Of a stretch of DNA of 64,000 nt, positions 22,090-32,944 are shown piece by piece. Made by a program: the position numbers and the translations under genes. Under the pieces are notes generated by a model that worked only from the letters and a program-made list of their open reading frames with translations, was not told the origin of the DNA and made no database searches. The DNA lies in the NCBI GenBank assembly GCA_007570785.1, contig ML664183.1, forward strand, positions 19,639,368 to 19,703,367, read 5' to 3'. Numbering within the stretch: position 1 is the stretch's first letter; every line of letters begins with the position of its first letter. The stretch is from Antilocapra americana (Eukaryota; Chordata; Mammalia; Artiodactyla; Antilocapridae).

Positions 22090-23139
22090 AAGAAACTAGA
22101 TACATTTGAGAAACATCCGTAATGTATAATTGACCGAGCTTAGGAATTGGTTGAGTATGAAATAGTGAGCAGAAAAAGAAATTTGTTTGGGCACACAAGT
22201 TTCTGACTTGAATGTCTGAGTGACATCCTACTGACTGAAGGAGTTATAATTGATCCCTTGTAAGTGGTTGCCAGTGATCAAGAAGGATAGAGTAATAACT
22301 GAGAAGCAACATTGATTCAATTCTGGACATTTCTAATAGAGCTGTCATAAAATGTCCTTTTAGCTTAGGGTGGTGAGGAAACCCATTATAAGAGTTTCAA
22401 ATAGAGGTTGCAGAGCCATGTGGTGAGGGTGTGGTAGTGGCCTCCAAACACCACAAGAAATATGGATGAGACTACCCTCCCGCCCCAGATCCTTCCACCT
22501 AGCCTGTCCTTGACTTATAGAAGGTCTCATTTCCTTACTTCCTGCTGACCTATTCCATAGACCTGAAAAAAATGTCCAGGGTGGTAAAGAGCCAGATGCC
22601 TGAAGCAAAGGGCAGGGATTAAGAGATCCAGGGCTTTAAAAAGTCTGCTGGTGACTTGTTCATCTGTCCCCGCTATTCTTCAGCATCCAGACTTTCCCCT
22701 TGTTCCTACTCCAAAGTGGCAGGAGGTTGAATGAGGTAGAGGACTCTAGGTCAGACTGGAGGTGCTGGCTTTGATCACTCTATTTGTTTGCATTGACACT
22801 TGGTCCAGAGGTCACGAAGCTTCCTGGAACTGAGCTTGGAAGGGGTAGACAACGGGGTGGAGAGTCAATCTGAAAGTTGAGCCACTGTTCTGGCTACAGC
22901 TGTGAGTCTCATCTCATTTCCACAGTCTCTAGGAGGCCTTTCCTATCAGGAGATGCCCTCTCCTCCTCCTTCAGTCCCAATTATCCAGTCTGCACTTTGC
23001 CTCATAGATAAGGCCACCGTATTTATTTGTTCTGGACCTTAGGCCAGCACTGCCTCTACTCTGGCACCTCCACCAGACAATGATGCTGCCTCTTTGGTCT
23101 CTAGAAGGACTTCCTGCCCTTCTACACCCCTGTCCCTAG

Positions 23140-23245
23140 TGGGATGGAATCCCAGCTCTGCCGCTTCCTGGCTATGTGACCTTGGCCAAGTTCCATCTCC
23201 TTCAGATCCTGTTTCTTCACCTGTGACCCAGGACAACACTGCCTT
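23140..23245 (+). mobile_element. MIR SINE core
   Basis: GCTCTGCCGCTTCCTGGC followed by TATGTGACCTTGGCCAAGTT and CTGTTTCTTCACCTGTGA matches the conserved MIR core in sense order. Confidence 0.75.
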
Positions 23246-23395
23246 GCCTGTGCTATGGTATGCTGTCTTCTGATCCACACTCAGAAGGCGTGGCATGCAG
23301 CTCATCACACCAGTCTGCTGAAGACAAGGCCTTCATTGGTGGCACAATAGTCTTCTTACTGTGGGAAGCAGTGTTCTTGGGCAACCCCATCTGAA

Positions 23396-23490
23396 AGCAG
23401 TATAGTATGAGATTTGGAACCAGAAGACTTGGTTTGGGCTCATGATTGTGAGTTTAAGTCAGCACATATGTTCTTTCTGAGCTTCGAATT
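23396..23490 (+). mobile_element. Second MIR-like fragment
   Basis: Begins AAGCAGTATAGTATGAGATT then GGAACCAGAAGACTTGG.., the 5' half of a MIR ('..CAGTATAGCATAGTGG..GAGCCAGACTGCCTGGG'). It is decayed beyond that. Confidence 0.55.
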
Positions 23491-23780
23491 TTGGCCAGGG
23501 GCACAGTTGCAGCAGGCATGGAGCATGCCCATCTGTGATTTTAGGAGACATGCCTGAGGGAGGGGCTTGAGCAGGAGAAATTAGGGCAGTGCTGCAGGCA
23601 AAATAGCCTGAGGTCCAGAATTCCCTCAGAGAGGGCTACAGGATCACATAGCTCTCTCTACACGATCACATTGGCCTGTGCTCACTGACTCACAGAGGGA
23701 CTGCCTGCTGGGGCCTTGGCAGGGGCAGAGATCCCCAAGCTGTGTCTGGAAAAAGAGTCCCTTTTTCTTTCAGCTTCTCT

Positions 23781-23798
23781 CTAGTGCCCCCTGTTGTG
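23781..23798 (-). promoter_or_regulatory. CTCF-like motif
   Basis: Minus strand reads CACAACAGGGGGCACTAG, fitting the CTCF core (..NNCAGGGGGCRCT). It lies in non-repeat sequence next to an L1 insertion. Occupancy unknown. Confidence 0.45.
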
Positions 23799-23820
23799 AA
23801 AGCTGTTAGTGCTCACTTTA

Positions 23821-24576
23821 TTTTTTTTTTTAAGTTTTATTGGATTATAGTTGATTTACAATATTGTTAGTTTTACAATATTTACAGTATTTTTAGTTGA
23901 TTTATAATATAATTAGTTTCAGATGTACAGCAAAGTGATTCAACTATATATATGTATACATATGTTCATTCTTTTTCAGCATCTTTTCTCATATAGGTTA
24001 TCACAGAATATTGGATAATGTTCTCTGAGCTATGCAGTAGGTCCTTATTAGTTATCTATCTTATATATAGTAGTGTGTATATTTTAATCCCAAGTTCCTG
24101 ATCTATCCCCTCTACCCACCCATATTTTCCCTTTGGTAACCTTGAGCTTGTTTTCAATATCTGCGAGTCTGTTTCTGTTTCTTAATTAAGTTTATTTCTA
24201 TCATTTTTTAAAATCAGATTCTACACATGAGTGATGTCATATGATATTTGTCTCTGACTTGCTTCACTTAGTATGATAATCTCTAGGTCCATCCATATTG
24301 CTGCAAATGTCATGGTTTCTTTCTCTTTTATGGTTGAGCAATGTCCTATTGCATATATGTACCACCGCTTCTTTATCCATTCAATCTCTGCTCATGGACA
24401 TTTAGGTTCCTTTCATGCTTTGTTCTTGTAAATAGTGCCACAGTGAACATTGGGGTGCATATATCTTTTCTAATTATGATATTCTTTGGATATATACCCA
24501 GGAGTGGGGTTGCTGGATCTTACGGTAGTTCTATTTTTAGTTTTTTAGTGGTTGTATCAATTTACATTTGTGATCA
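23821..24576 (-). mobile_element. 5'-truncated L1, antisense, with 11-bp target-site duplication
   Basis: Starts with a T run (A-tail on the minus strand) and ends inside the ORF2 C-terminus. Flanked by TGCTCACTTTA at 23810-23820 and 24577-24587. More diverged than the 17.9-kb L1, of an older artiodactyl type. No ORF. Confidence 0.82.
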
Positions 24577-24869
24577 TGCTCACTTTAAAAGAGAAATGCT
24601 TAAAGGAATTTTGTGGCTTATCACAGAGGATGTGTGGAAGAGTAAATCTGTTGTCAGGAGTTCTTTGGTAGCTGGCTCAGTAGGTATATCTGCATGCCCA
24701 TGTTGGTACACAGGAAGTCCACGAATGCCCCAAGTGGGCCCTTCATCAGCACAAGCAGCATCAAGGATTCCTCTAGGTAAGCCTCATGAGAGACCTGAGA
24801 GCCCTGGAGTGAAGAGGGGTGGGTGGGCCTGGCTGCTTCTGGGCTCTGAAGCTGCCTATGTCTGTGCAC

Positions 24870-25074
24870 TCACACAGAGAAGCCCATGCGAGGACACAGA
24901 AAACAGGCAACATGGCATCTACAGCCTTGTAAAAACCGTCTGAAACAATCTCTGTTGTCACCTTTATCTTGGGCTTCTAGTATCCAGAAATGTGAGAAAA
25001 TAAGTCTATGTTGTGTAAGCCACCCATTCAGTGATATCTTATTATGGCAGCCCAAGCAGACTAATACCCCTCTT
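24870..25074 (+). mobile_element. MLT1-like LTR 3' portion, sense
   Basis: Ordered landmarks: CGAGGACACAGAAAACAGGC, CTTGGGCTTCTAGTATCCAG, AAATGTGAGAAAATAAGTCT, TAAGCCACCCATTCAGTG and GGCAGCCCAAGCAGACTAAT, the typical MLT1 3' end. It stops directly before the BovB insertion. Confidence 0.7.
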
Positions 25075-25088
25075 AGGTCAGAGGAACC

Positions 25089-25583
25089 TAGACAACATAC
25101 TAAAAAGCAGAGATATTACTTTGCCAACAATGGTCCATATAGTCAAGGCTATGGTTTTTCCAGTAGTCACGTATGGATGTGAGAGTTGGGCTATAAAGAA
25201 AGCTGAGCACCGAAAAATTGACACTTTTGAACTGTAAGACTCTTGAGAGTCCCTTGGACAGCAAGGAGACACAGCCAGTCCATCCTAAAGGAGATCAGTC
25301 CTGGGTGTTCATTGGAAGGACTGATGTAGAAGCTGAAACTTCAATACTTTGGCCACCTGATGGGAAGAGCTGACTCATTGGGAAAGACCCCAGTGCTGGA
25401 AAAGAGTGAAGGTGGGAGAAGGGGACAACAGAGGATGAGATGGTTGGATGGCATCACCGACTCAATGGACATGAGTTTGGGTAAACTCCGGGAGTTGGTG
25501 ATGGACAGGGAGGCCTGGTGTGCTGGGGTCCATGGGGTTGCAAAGAGTCGGACATGACTGACTGACTCATCTGAACTGAACTG
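25089..25583 (+). mobile_element. BovB 3' end, sense, with 14-bp target-site duplication
   Basis: 5'-truncated BovB running from ..GACAACATACTAAAAAGC to the tail ..CTGACTCATCTGAACTGAACTG. Flanked by AGGTCAGAGGAACC at 25075-25088 and 25584-25597. Within it, a 65-codon plus-strand open segment is ordinary BovB tail sequence, not a gene. Confidence 0.85.
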
Positions 25584-25884
25584 AGGTCAGAGGAACCCAT
25601 CCAGTCTGCATGATCACTTCTCTTGAATGGGATCTTGGAGATACAGGTGAGACTGTCCTGGACAGGAAGGTCCATAAGGAGGAGAGTTGCTGGGCAGTAG
25701 AATGGGAGACAGAGAGGAGTAAGAAAGACATTCTCTGCTAGAAGAGCCAAGAAAAAGCTAGTTCCAGCCAGAGATGACTGAACTAGATACGAGCTGCCCC
25801 TCCTACACAGTCCTTCCATTGCCTAGTCCCCAGCCCCTAAGGCAGGAGGGAGGGCAAGGAAGGGGACACACATCTGATTCTACT

Positions 25885-26005
25885 CCATTCTGACCTGAAC
25901 ATTGTGACTTAGGCAAATCCTTTCACCCTGTAAGTCTCAGTCCTCAAACGGTTAAATGGACATAAGAAAAATACTTAAAACTAGAAATATGTTGAGGGAT
26001 GAACA
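25885..26005 (+). mobile_element. MIR-like fragment
   Basis: TGTGACTTAGGCAAATCC.. then GTAAGTCTCAGTCCTCAAAC and GGTTAAATGGACATAAGAA resemble the MIR core and 3' half. Confidence 0.55.
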
Positions 26006-26302
26006 GAGTATTGCATTCATATGAGGCCCCTAGTCCTTGAGAAAATAACTCCTCTGACAGAAAGAGGACCAGAAATGAGGGCTTCCTGCCCCAGGAGGGG
26101 GAACAGACTCACAGGAAACCTCAAGTAACCAGGACTGACACCCGGCCCTCTGGTTGACTCCCTGTTTAAAGAAAGATTCAGGATGGTGGGGAGGGGGATT
26201 CTGTCCTTCCAGCTGCTTTGTGTGGCTTCCAAGAAGCCCCCCTGACAGTTTCCCAGAGGATCCTCCACAAAGTGAGGTCCCAAAGAGAAATCACAGGTTA
26301 GT

Positions 26303-26317
26303 CCTGCCATCTAGTGA
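26303..26317 (-). promoter_or_regulatory. CTCF-like motif
   Basis: Minus strand TCACTAGATGGCAGG fits the CTCF core CCACTAGATGGCAG with one change. Non-repeat context, same orientation as the motif at 23.8 kb. Confidence 0.45.
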
Positions 26318-26319
26318 CC

Positions 26320-28483
26320 TAACTCAGAATTGCAGGGAGCCAAAGGCTGCACCGCATTGTCACGCATGCCCATACTTGTTGACTCCTGTCCACTGCCTCC
26401 TCGAGGCTGCTGTGTCAGGCCCTGGGATACGAACTGAGAGACTTAAAAGAGCATAACTGCCCTATTCCGGATGCTATGTGATATTTTTAAGTAGAGGGTT
26501 TTGTTGTTATACCCTTTCTGAGAACCAAAGGCCTTATCTCTTGTCTGTCTTCTATTTATTACACATAATTTCTCTGTTACCAGTATCAATAAATATGTAT
26601 CATATACAATATATGTGGGTAAAATTCGTTTTCTCAAGATTCCTCTTTTCTGTAAATTTAGAAATACACATTCAGAGTAAGCAAGGGCTTTTGATGTTTG
26701 CCCCTCAGAGTTTTAAGTTATTTTCTGATATAACTTATATTATCCAACTTCCCAGATTTCTTATATCTCAGTCTGGTATAGTACTTTGAATTTACAAAGT
26801 TACAAAAATTCACAGACAAAAAAGGCATAAGTTTGTGAAGCTGTATATATGGGGAGTTATTGAGTATAGCAACAGTATCCTAGAGGTATTCATTGGGATT
26901 GTTAAAAAAATAAAAATTACATATATATTCACAATGATCTTCAGTTTCGTAGCACTTCATTAAGATATAAGAATTACATAAAAAAGTAAACATTCCTTAC
27001 CCTATAACCCACAGTTTAGTCTAGTGTTTTCCTTGAAGTCTCCCTACCAGTATTTTTTTTCTTATCTCTCTCTTTAACTCAGAGATCAAAAAGTCATGTC
27101 AGTTTTTTCTTTTGCAGCATCTCATATATGCTTTCTCAGTTTTATTTCCACAGCCATAAGCACTATCACCTCAACCTTGGATTTTCAAAGTAATCCAAGA
27201 CCGCTGCTTGTTATCCCTCACTCCTTATTGCTATCTATTCGACTGCTGGATGAATCTTCTTAATATATGACTTTAACATCATTACTCTATTGTAAAGCAG
27301 TGTAAACTAAAAATACGCTTGTTCTCAAGATCTTCCACAATTTACTCTGAATTAACTTTCCTCCCGTATTGGTTGTGACTCCACACTGAAAACGTTCATT
27401 CTGGCAGGACAGCCCATTTAGACTTCCATGTACTGAGTATTGGATGTTTTTATTTCTCCAGGATCTAATCCCTCCTGCTTCTAATAGATGAAATTCTCTT
27501 TTCCCTGATGAACCTTTTCCATGGACTGCTTCCCCTTTACTCCATGAGAAGTGGAATGATATTTGTACTCAGCACATATATTATAGCTTTTAGATCACCA
27601 TAATTGTTTCAGATATGGGTGATTCAGTTAGGAAAAGTTGATGAGTCACTCTTAAGATTTGCACCATAGACTCAGGAAAAGAGTATAAGGGAAGGATAGG
27701 CTTAGGGTTGATAATAGCTGTCCTTTCTGCTGCTTATAAAAAACCTATTTGAGAATGAAGTCAGTGTGTTAAAAAATTAAGAGCCCAGAGATTGGAAGAG
27801 AGTTCTGATTATGTACCCATGCCTTGACTCCCTGTAAACAAAAATTGCATTTGCCTTTGACACTTTGGAACTTACAGTCTGGAATGATTGAGAGGTATAT
27901 TTGGAGATGTTGCAGTTGTGTGTATTTACTTGTGTGAACTATAACTTCATTTTTACTTCTTTCAATTTAAATTGTCTCTTACTTATAACTTGGTCACCCT
28001 ACAACCTCCAAACTCACAATGGATACTCAGCGTGGTACCTCTGTGCACATCATCCCCTTGCCTAGGATGTATTCATCCTTTCACTTATCTTTCAAGACTG
28101 ATTTTCTATCTCCTCTTAGAAGAGAGAAGTTTTCAGAGTAGTTTGTCAGTTTGTTAATTATTGGTGAAAAATAAACTTCTATCCATAATTCATAAAGACC
28201 TAGAATTACATTAACATTTAAAATCTTTCTGGTCAATGTTGTAATTTTGCTATTTTTGATTTTACAAATAAAAAGTCAGAATCTATGTAGAGCCTAAACA
28301 ACAGAAAGGTTAAGATTATAGATTTTATATCTAAGATAACTTTAATAAATTATTCAAGATACTAAGGTATCTAAGTGGAAATCAAATCATCTTTCTCTTT
28401 TTCAAGGAATTCTTTTTTCCAGTATTCTTATAGCCTCTTTTAAAAGAGGAAGTCTCAAACTTATCTGGAAATAGAATCTATTT
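26320..28483. other. AT-rich intergenic sequence, nothing coding recognised
   Basis: About 2.2 kb. Some stretches (27120-27500 and 28010-28170) have the feel of decayed L2/MIR-type repeats, but I cannot align them by eye. Confidence 0.45.
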
Positions 28484-28898
28484 GCTGTTCAGTTGCTAAG
28501 TCATGTCTGACTCTTTGCAACCCCATGGACTGAACCATGCCAGGCTTTCCTGTCCTTTTCTATCTTCCAGAGTTTGCTCAAACTTATGTTTGTTGAGTTG
28601 GTGAAGTCATTCAACCATTTCATCTTCTGTTGCCCACTTTTCCTCCTGCCCTCAATCTTTCCTAACATCACAGTCTTTTCCAGTGAGTTGGCTCTTCACA
28701 TCAGGTGGCCAAAGGATTAGAGCTTCAGCTTCAGCATCAGTCCTTCCAATGAATATTCATGGTTGATTTCCTTTAGGATTGACTGGTTTGATCCAAGGGA
28801 CTCTCAAGAGTTTTCTCCAGCATCACAGTTCGAAAGTATCTATTCTTTGGTGATCAGCCTTCTTCATGGTCCAGCTCTGACATCCGTATATGACTAAA
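28484..28898 (-). mobile_element. BovB-derived 3' tail, antisense
   Basis: Plus strand runs CTGTTCAGTTGCTAAGTCATG.. through CCAATGAATATTCATGG to CATCCGTATATGACTA, the inverted BovB 3' end (an ART2A-like unit). Confidence 0.85.
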
Positions 28899-30445
28899 AA
28901 GAAAGCTCCTTATTTTATTCTGAGATCATAGCAAAAATACTACAAACAAAACAAAAAACCTAGCAGTCAGCAAAACTAAATATTTCTTTAATCATCTTAT
29001 TTCTTATAGTAGAACAAGTTAACCAAGAATATTTACTTGAAACTGTAAGAATCTAATGAACTAAGAATCACCTTCTGCTCTTTGCTACTGGATGTATGCC
29101 TTTATATATGTGTGTGTGTGTTTAAACTAAAATGTTAATGTAATTAATTGAATCTTTCTGTGGTTATAGAACTTCTATGGAACTTTTATTTCACTTGGAG
29201 ATTCATCCCTACATAAGAGATGCATGATAATAGTGAGAGATATTTGGAATGTATCGATTCAATAAATCCTTGCTGTTATACCTGCTTTATGATATGTACT
29301 CGGGAGTCAACAGTGAACAGACCAGATAAGAATCCTTGCTAATAGAATTGATATTCTAGTGAGAAATTCAACTTATAAAGCTTTTCAAACACAATGGTGA
29401 AAATTCAACCATGATTATCACTGAAAGTACTAGTCTCAACAAGGCAGTATCTATCCTAAATGATATTACAGAATCTTTTTCAATGCATCAAATTGTTTCA
29501 CCAAGCAGAATATTCTATTATTTGACATGTAAGCAAGGGAAGAAAAATTCTAATTAAAGGGAATTATATTTTACTAAGTCTGAATCTGTTGGATTGGTCA
29601 CTTATTTGTTACTAGTTTCAGACAAAACATGCATTGGAAGATGATTGTGTAAACAGAGCAGAGTTTATAAGCCTATGTGAGAGTAGTTTCCTACCTTGGA
29701 ATATTGAACTTGCTAAGACCATCAGTCAGTATGTTTTATAGAAGAATGGGGAGTATTGATTTACTCAGGTAGTCAGTCAAGCAGAGGTCATTTTATAGAG
29801 CTTCTACTATACATCTGAATGCCATTTCATTCTTTGACATATGGCCCAGACAATATGTAGAGACCTGGGCACCACATTGCACTACCACAAAATCCAAGAA
29901 ACAATCAGAAGTGATCTATGGGATCTTGAGATATTTCTGTATCTCATCTTAAATGCTTGAAAATTAAACAGCAGCTCCAGTTTGCCAATCCCTTTTACAT
30001 AATTTCATACAAATTCCTGCACTTTTGCAAGGAATATGATATGGTTGTAAAATATATGGCAAATTTACAGTAGTTTTTTTGTTTCTATTTCCTTCTATTT
30101 GACTACCATGACCAATATTTTCTAATACTTGATTTCCTCACCAACATAACTATAATAAATGCACCCTCTGTACACTATTTGTAAAGTTTAAATGAAGCAA
30201 AACTTATATAATTAGCACATTTTTAAGTATTAAACACTACAGGCTCTTAAGATTATTTTAGAGAAATAATGTGAGAAATAAAGAAATGAAGTGGGAAGGG
30301 TAAATGTGAAAGTGTCTTAAAATGTAACAAGTGCAAATTATTAAATATATTGTATTCTGAGACACACATAGAGATACAGTATTTAAAGGACTTCTAAATT
30401 AGTATTTCTTATTAGCTAGAAGCTAACTCCAACTTTCTAGCTTTT
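28899..30445. other. No gene recognised; faint dispersed repeat near 29.3 kb
   Basis: AT-rich. 29255-29390 (TTCAATAAATCCTTGCTG.. ..ACAGTGAACAGACCAG..) resembles the same ancient dispersed repeat noted at 14.6 kb. Short TG run at 29110-29120. Confidence 0.4.
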
Positions 30446-31127
30446 CAGTTCAGTTCAGTCACAGTCGTTTCCGACTCTTTGCAACCCCATGGACTGCAAC
30501 ACGCCAGGCTTCCCTGTCCATCATCAACTCCCAGAACTTGCTCAAACTCATGTCCATCAAGTCAGTGATGCCATCCAACCATCTCATCTTCTGTCATCCC
30601 CTTCTCCTCCTGCCTTCAATATTTCCCAGCATCGAGGTGTTTTCAAATGAGTCAATTCTTCTCATCAGGTGGCCAAAGTATTGGAGTTTCAGCTTCAGCA
30701 TCAGTCCTTCCAATGGATATTCAGGCCTGATTTCCTTTAGGATGGACTGGTTGGCTCTCCTTACAGGCCAAGGGACTCTCAAGAGTTTTCTCCAACACCA
30801 CAGTTCAGAAGCATCAATTCTTCAGCGCTCAGTTTCCTTTATAGTCCAACTCTCACATCCACACATGACTACTGGAAAAACCAAAGCCTTGACTAGACAG
30901 ACTTTTGTTGGCAAAGTAATGTCTCTGCATTACTGTCTCGGTTAGTCATAGCTTTTCTTCCAAGAAGCAAGCATCTTTTAATTTCATGGCTGCAATCACC
31001 ATCTGCAGTGATTTTGAAGCCCCTAAAAATAAAGTCTGTCACTGTTTCCATTGTTTTCCCATCTATTTGCCATGAGGTGATGGGACCGAATGCCCTGATC
31101 TTACTTTTCTGATGTTGAGTTCTAGCT
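30446..31127 (-). mobile_element. BovB-derived 3' portion, antisense
   Basis: Plus strand begins TTCAGTTCAGTTCAGTCACAG and continues through the inverted BovB tail into CATGGCTGCAATCACCATC and CTATTTGCCATGAGG. The longer open segments in it are repeat-derived. Confidence 0.88.
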
Positions 31128-31953
31128 TTTAGGTCCATCAAATTTCACTTGGTAATTGTTTGTTGCATATCAAAGTACTAGTTTCAGTATTTATTTGCTT
31201 CTTTTGATTTGCAGAGGGTGTTACAGCTAGTAAAGTTAAGTTTCTGATAAAAAAGTGATGTGTGTTTCAATATGCTACACATAAATCTTATATGGTTCAT
31301 CACTTTCTACTGCAAATGAATCTTGCAAATAGATCTTGAATGCTTCTGTGCTTTTAACTTGTCAACTCTAATTGATTTCATATCAGAGACTGACATGGGA
31401 AATTATAGATGATTAATTTTGATGAAAACTCTCTGACTAATAATCCTTGAGAAAAAGTGGGAAGGGGTGGGGAAAGAATCCTATGTTTTTGAAATTATGA
31501 AACTCTAGAAGGTTTAAAAAAAATTGTCCTGGTTGCTAACAACCTACTGCTTTCTCAGAATACAAATGTTTTTCAAAGAATATTATCAATAATCAGGGGC
31601 CACCAGGGACTGTAGTCAAACAAGATATAAACATGACCACTCTGTAATTATGTCTGAACAGTGAGAGAAGAGCACTGTTCAGCCACAAAAATGGCCAAAC
31701 ATCCTCAACTTCTGGCTAATTTGAGTGGCTCCAGCTTATCAATGACAACACTAGTTTCTATCTCAGTTGTATAGACTTTTTTTTTTTGTCTCTCTTTAGA
31801 CTAATTTGAGTTTTGTTGAGAAATGTAAATTTCTTGTTCATGTTTTAACATGAAAATGTATCCCATTGGACAGAAAAACAGATAACATCTTTTTCCTAAG
31901 AAGCAGTTATAAAAATAATTTTATCCATCCAGTAGTTATCCAGAGATATTATT
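31128..31953. other. No gene or repeat recognised
   Basis: AT-rich sequence between two Bov repeats. No coding signal. Confidence 0.45.
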
Positions 31954-32080
31954 TTGAAGGAGGAAATGGCAACTCACTCCAGTATTCTTGCCTGGAGAAT
32001 CCCATGGACAGAGAAGGCTAGCAAGCTATAGTCCATAGGGTCGCAAAGAGTCAGACACAACTGAAGCCACTTAACATTCT
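31954..32080 (+). mobile_element. Bov-A2/Bov-tA SINE 3' part, sense
   Basis: GGAGGAAATGGCAACTCACT, CCAGTATTCTTGCCTGGAGA and GGGTCGCAAAGAGTCAGACA in order. The 5' (tRNA-derived) part is missing. Confidence 0.85.
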
Positions 32081-32944
32081 TGTTTACTTACTTAAAGAAT
32101 TCAGATTAGGTTGGTTATAATTGAAAGATATTGCTGTAAGAGTAGACTTTAATTAAAAAGCTGAAGAAATCTGCAAATTTTTTTATGTTTAAGTGGAATA
32201 CCACAATGTCCTCTTGATATTAACCTTTGATATAAACTCTTGATATTAATCCCTACCTGATAATTTTAGAAATAAAAGAAATGAAGATTAATATCAACAA
32301 CAAAGTTTTTCTCACATAAGTGAGAAATTCATGTCATCCATCTACTTCCATGATTCAGTCACAGATGGTCATCTGAACAGAGTCAATGTAATAAGACACA
32401 GTGCAGGGGCTTTTGCTGGAAGCATGGGGAAGATATTTTTATTTTTCAGTTGGGTTGCTGAACAGTGAGAATGTGAGCTTGTGTCTGCTGTTAGCCACTT
32501 TGCCAATACAAAATGAAGTCTGAAATGAAGTCAGACTGAAAATGAATCTGAAAATAAAGTCAACACACAGTATGCAGAACTAGAACAGAGCTGTTGAACA
32601 GAAGGATGCAGATTATTTCTTGAGACTCTGGATCTAACCATGCCTGAACATAGGTAGTCTTGAACTTGGATTGCTGGAGCTACCAAGCCCCACTCCCCAC
32701 TCTTTATGTGTGTTTGTTTAGTCAGGTTGATTTAGTAATTCACAATAGAAAGATTCATGAAGTAGTCATTTATGAAAAATATCAAGTTATTTATTAATAA
32801 TTCTCAAGGAAACCCCATGTTTTAGGTAAAATAATGACTATATCTTCTTTAGTTTTTCCTTCTTACATTGCTGAGCATAATCTCTTGAAGAAAGCAGGTG
32901 TTTTAAAGAAAACTAATGTCTACTGAATTGAATCGAAGTAAGTT
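32081..32944. other. No gene or repeat recognised
   Basis: AT-rich intergenic stretch. A short local duplication of GAAATGAAGTCAGACTGAAAAT-like units occurs at about 32510-32560. Confidence 0.4.

Larger units (their letters stand above)
22103..23809. other. Sparse region with two MIR remnants
   Basis: No gene signal. GC content is higher than in the surrounding sequence. Two MIR-like pieces are listed separately. An ORF on the minus strand at 22360-22608 shows no domain and is not called. Confidence 0.5.

Noticed and set aside
24341..24943. 200-codon plus-strand frame
   Set aside because: It crosses from an antisense L1 into unique sequence and an MLT1 LTR, so it is a chance reading frame.
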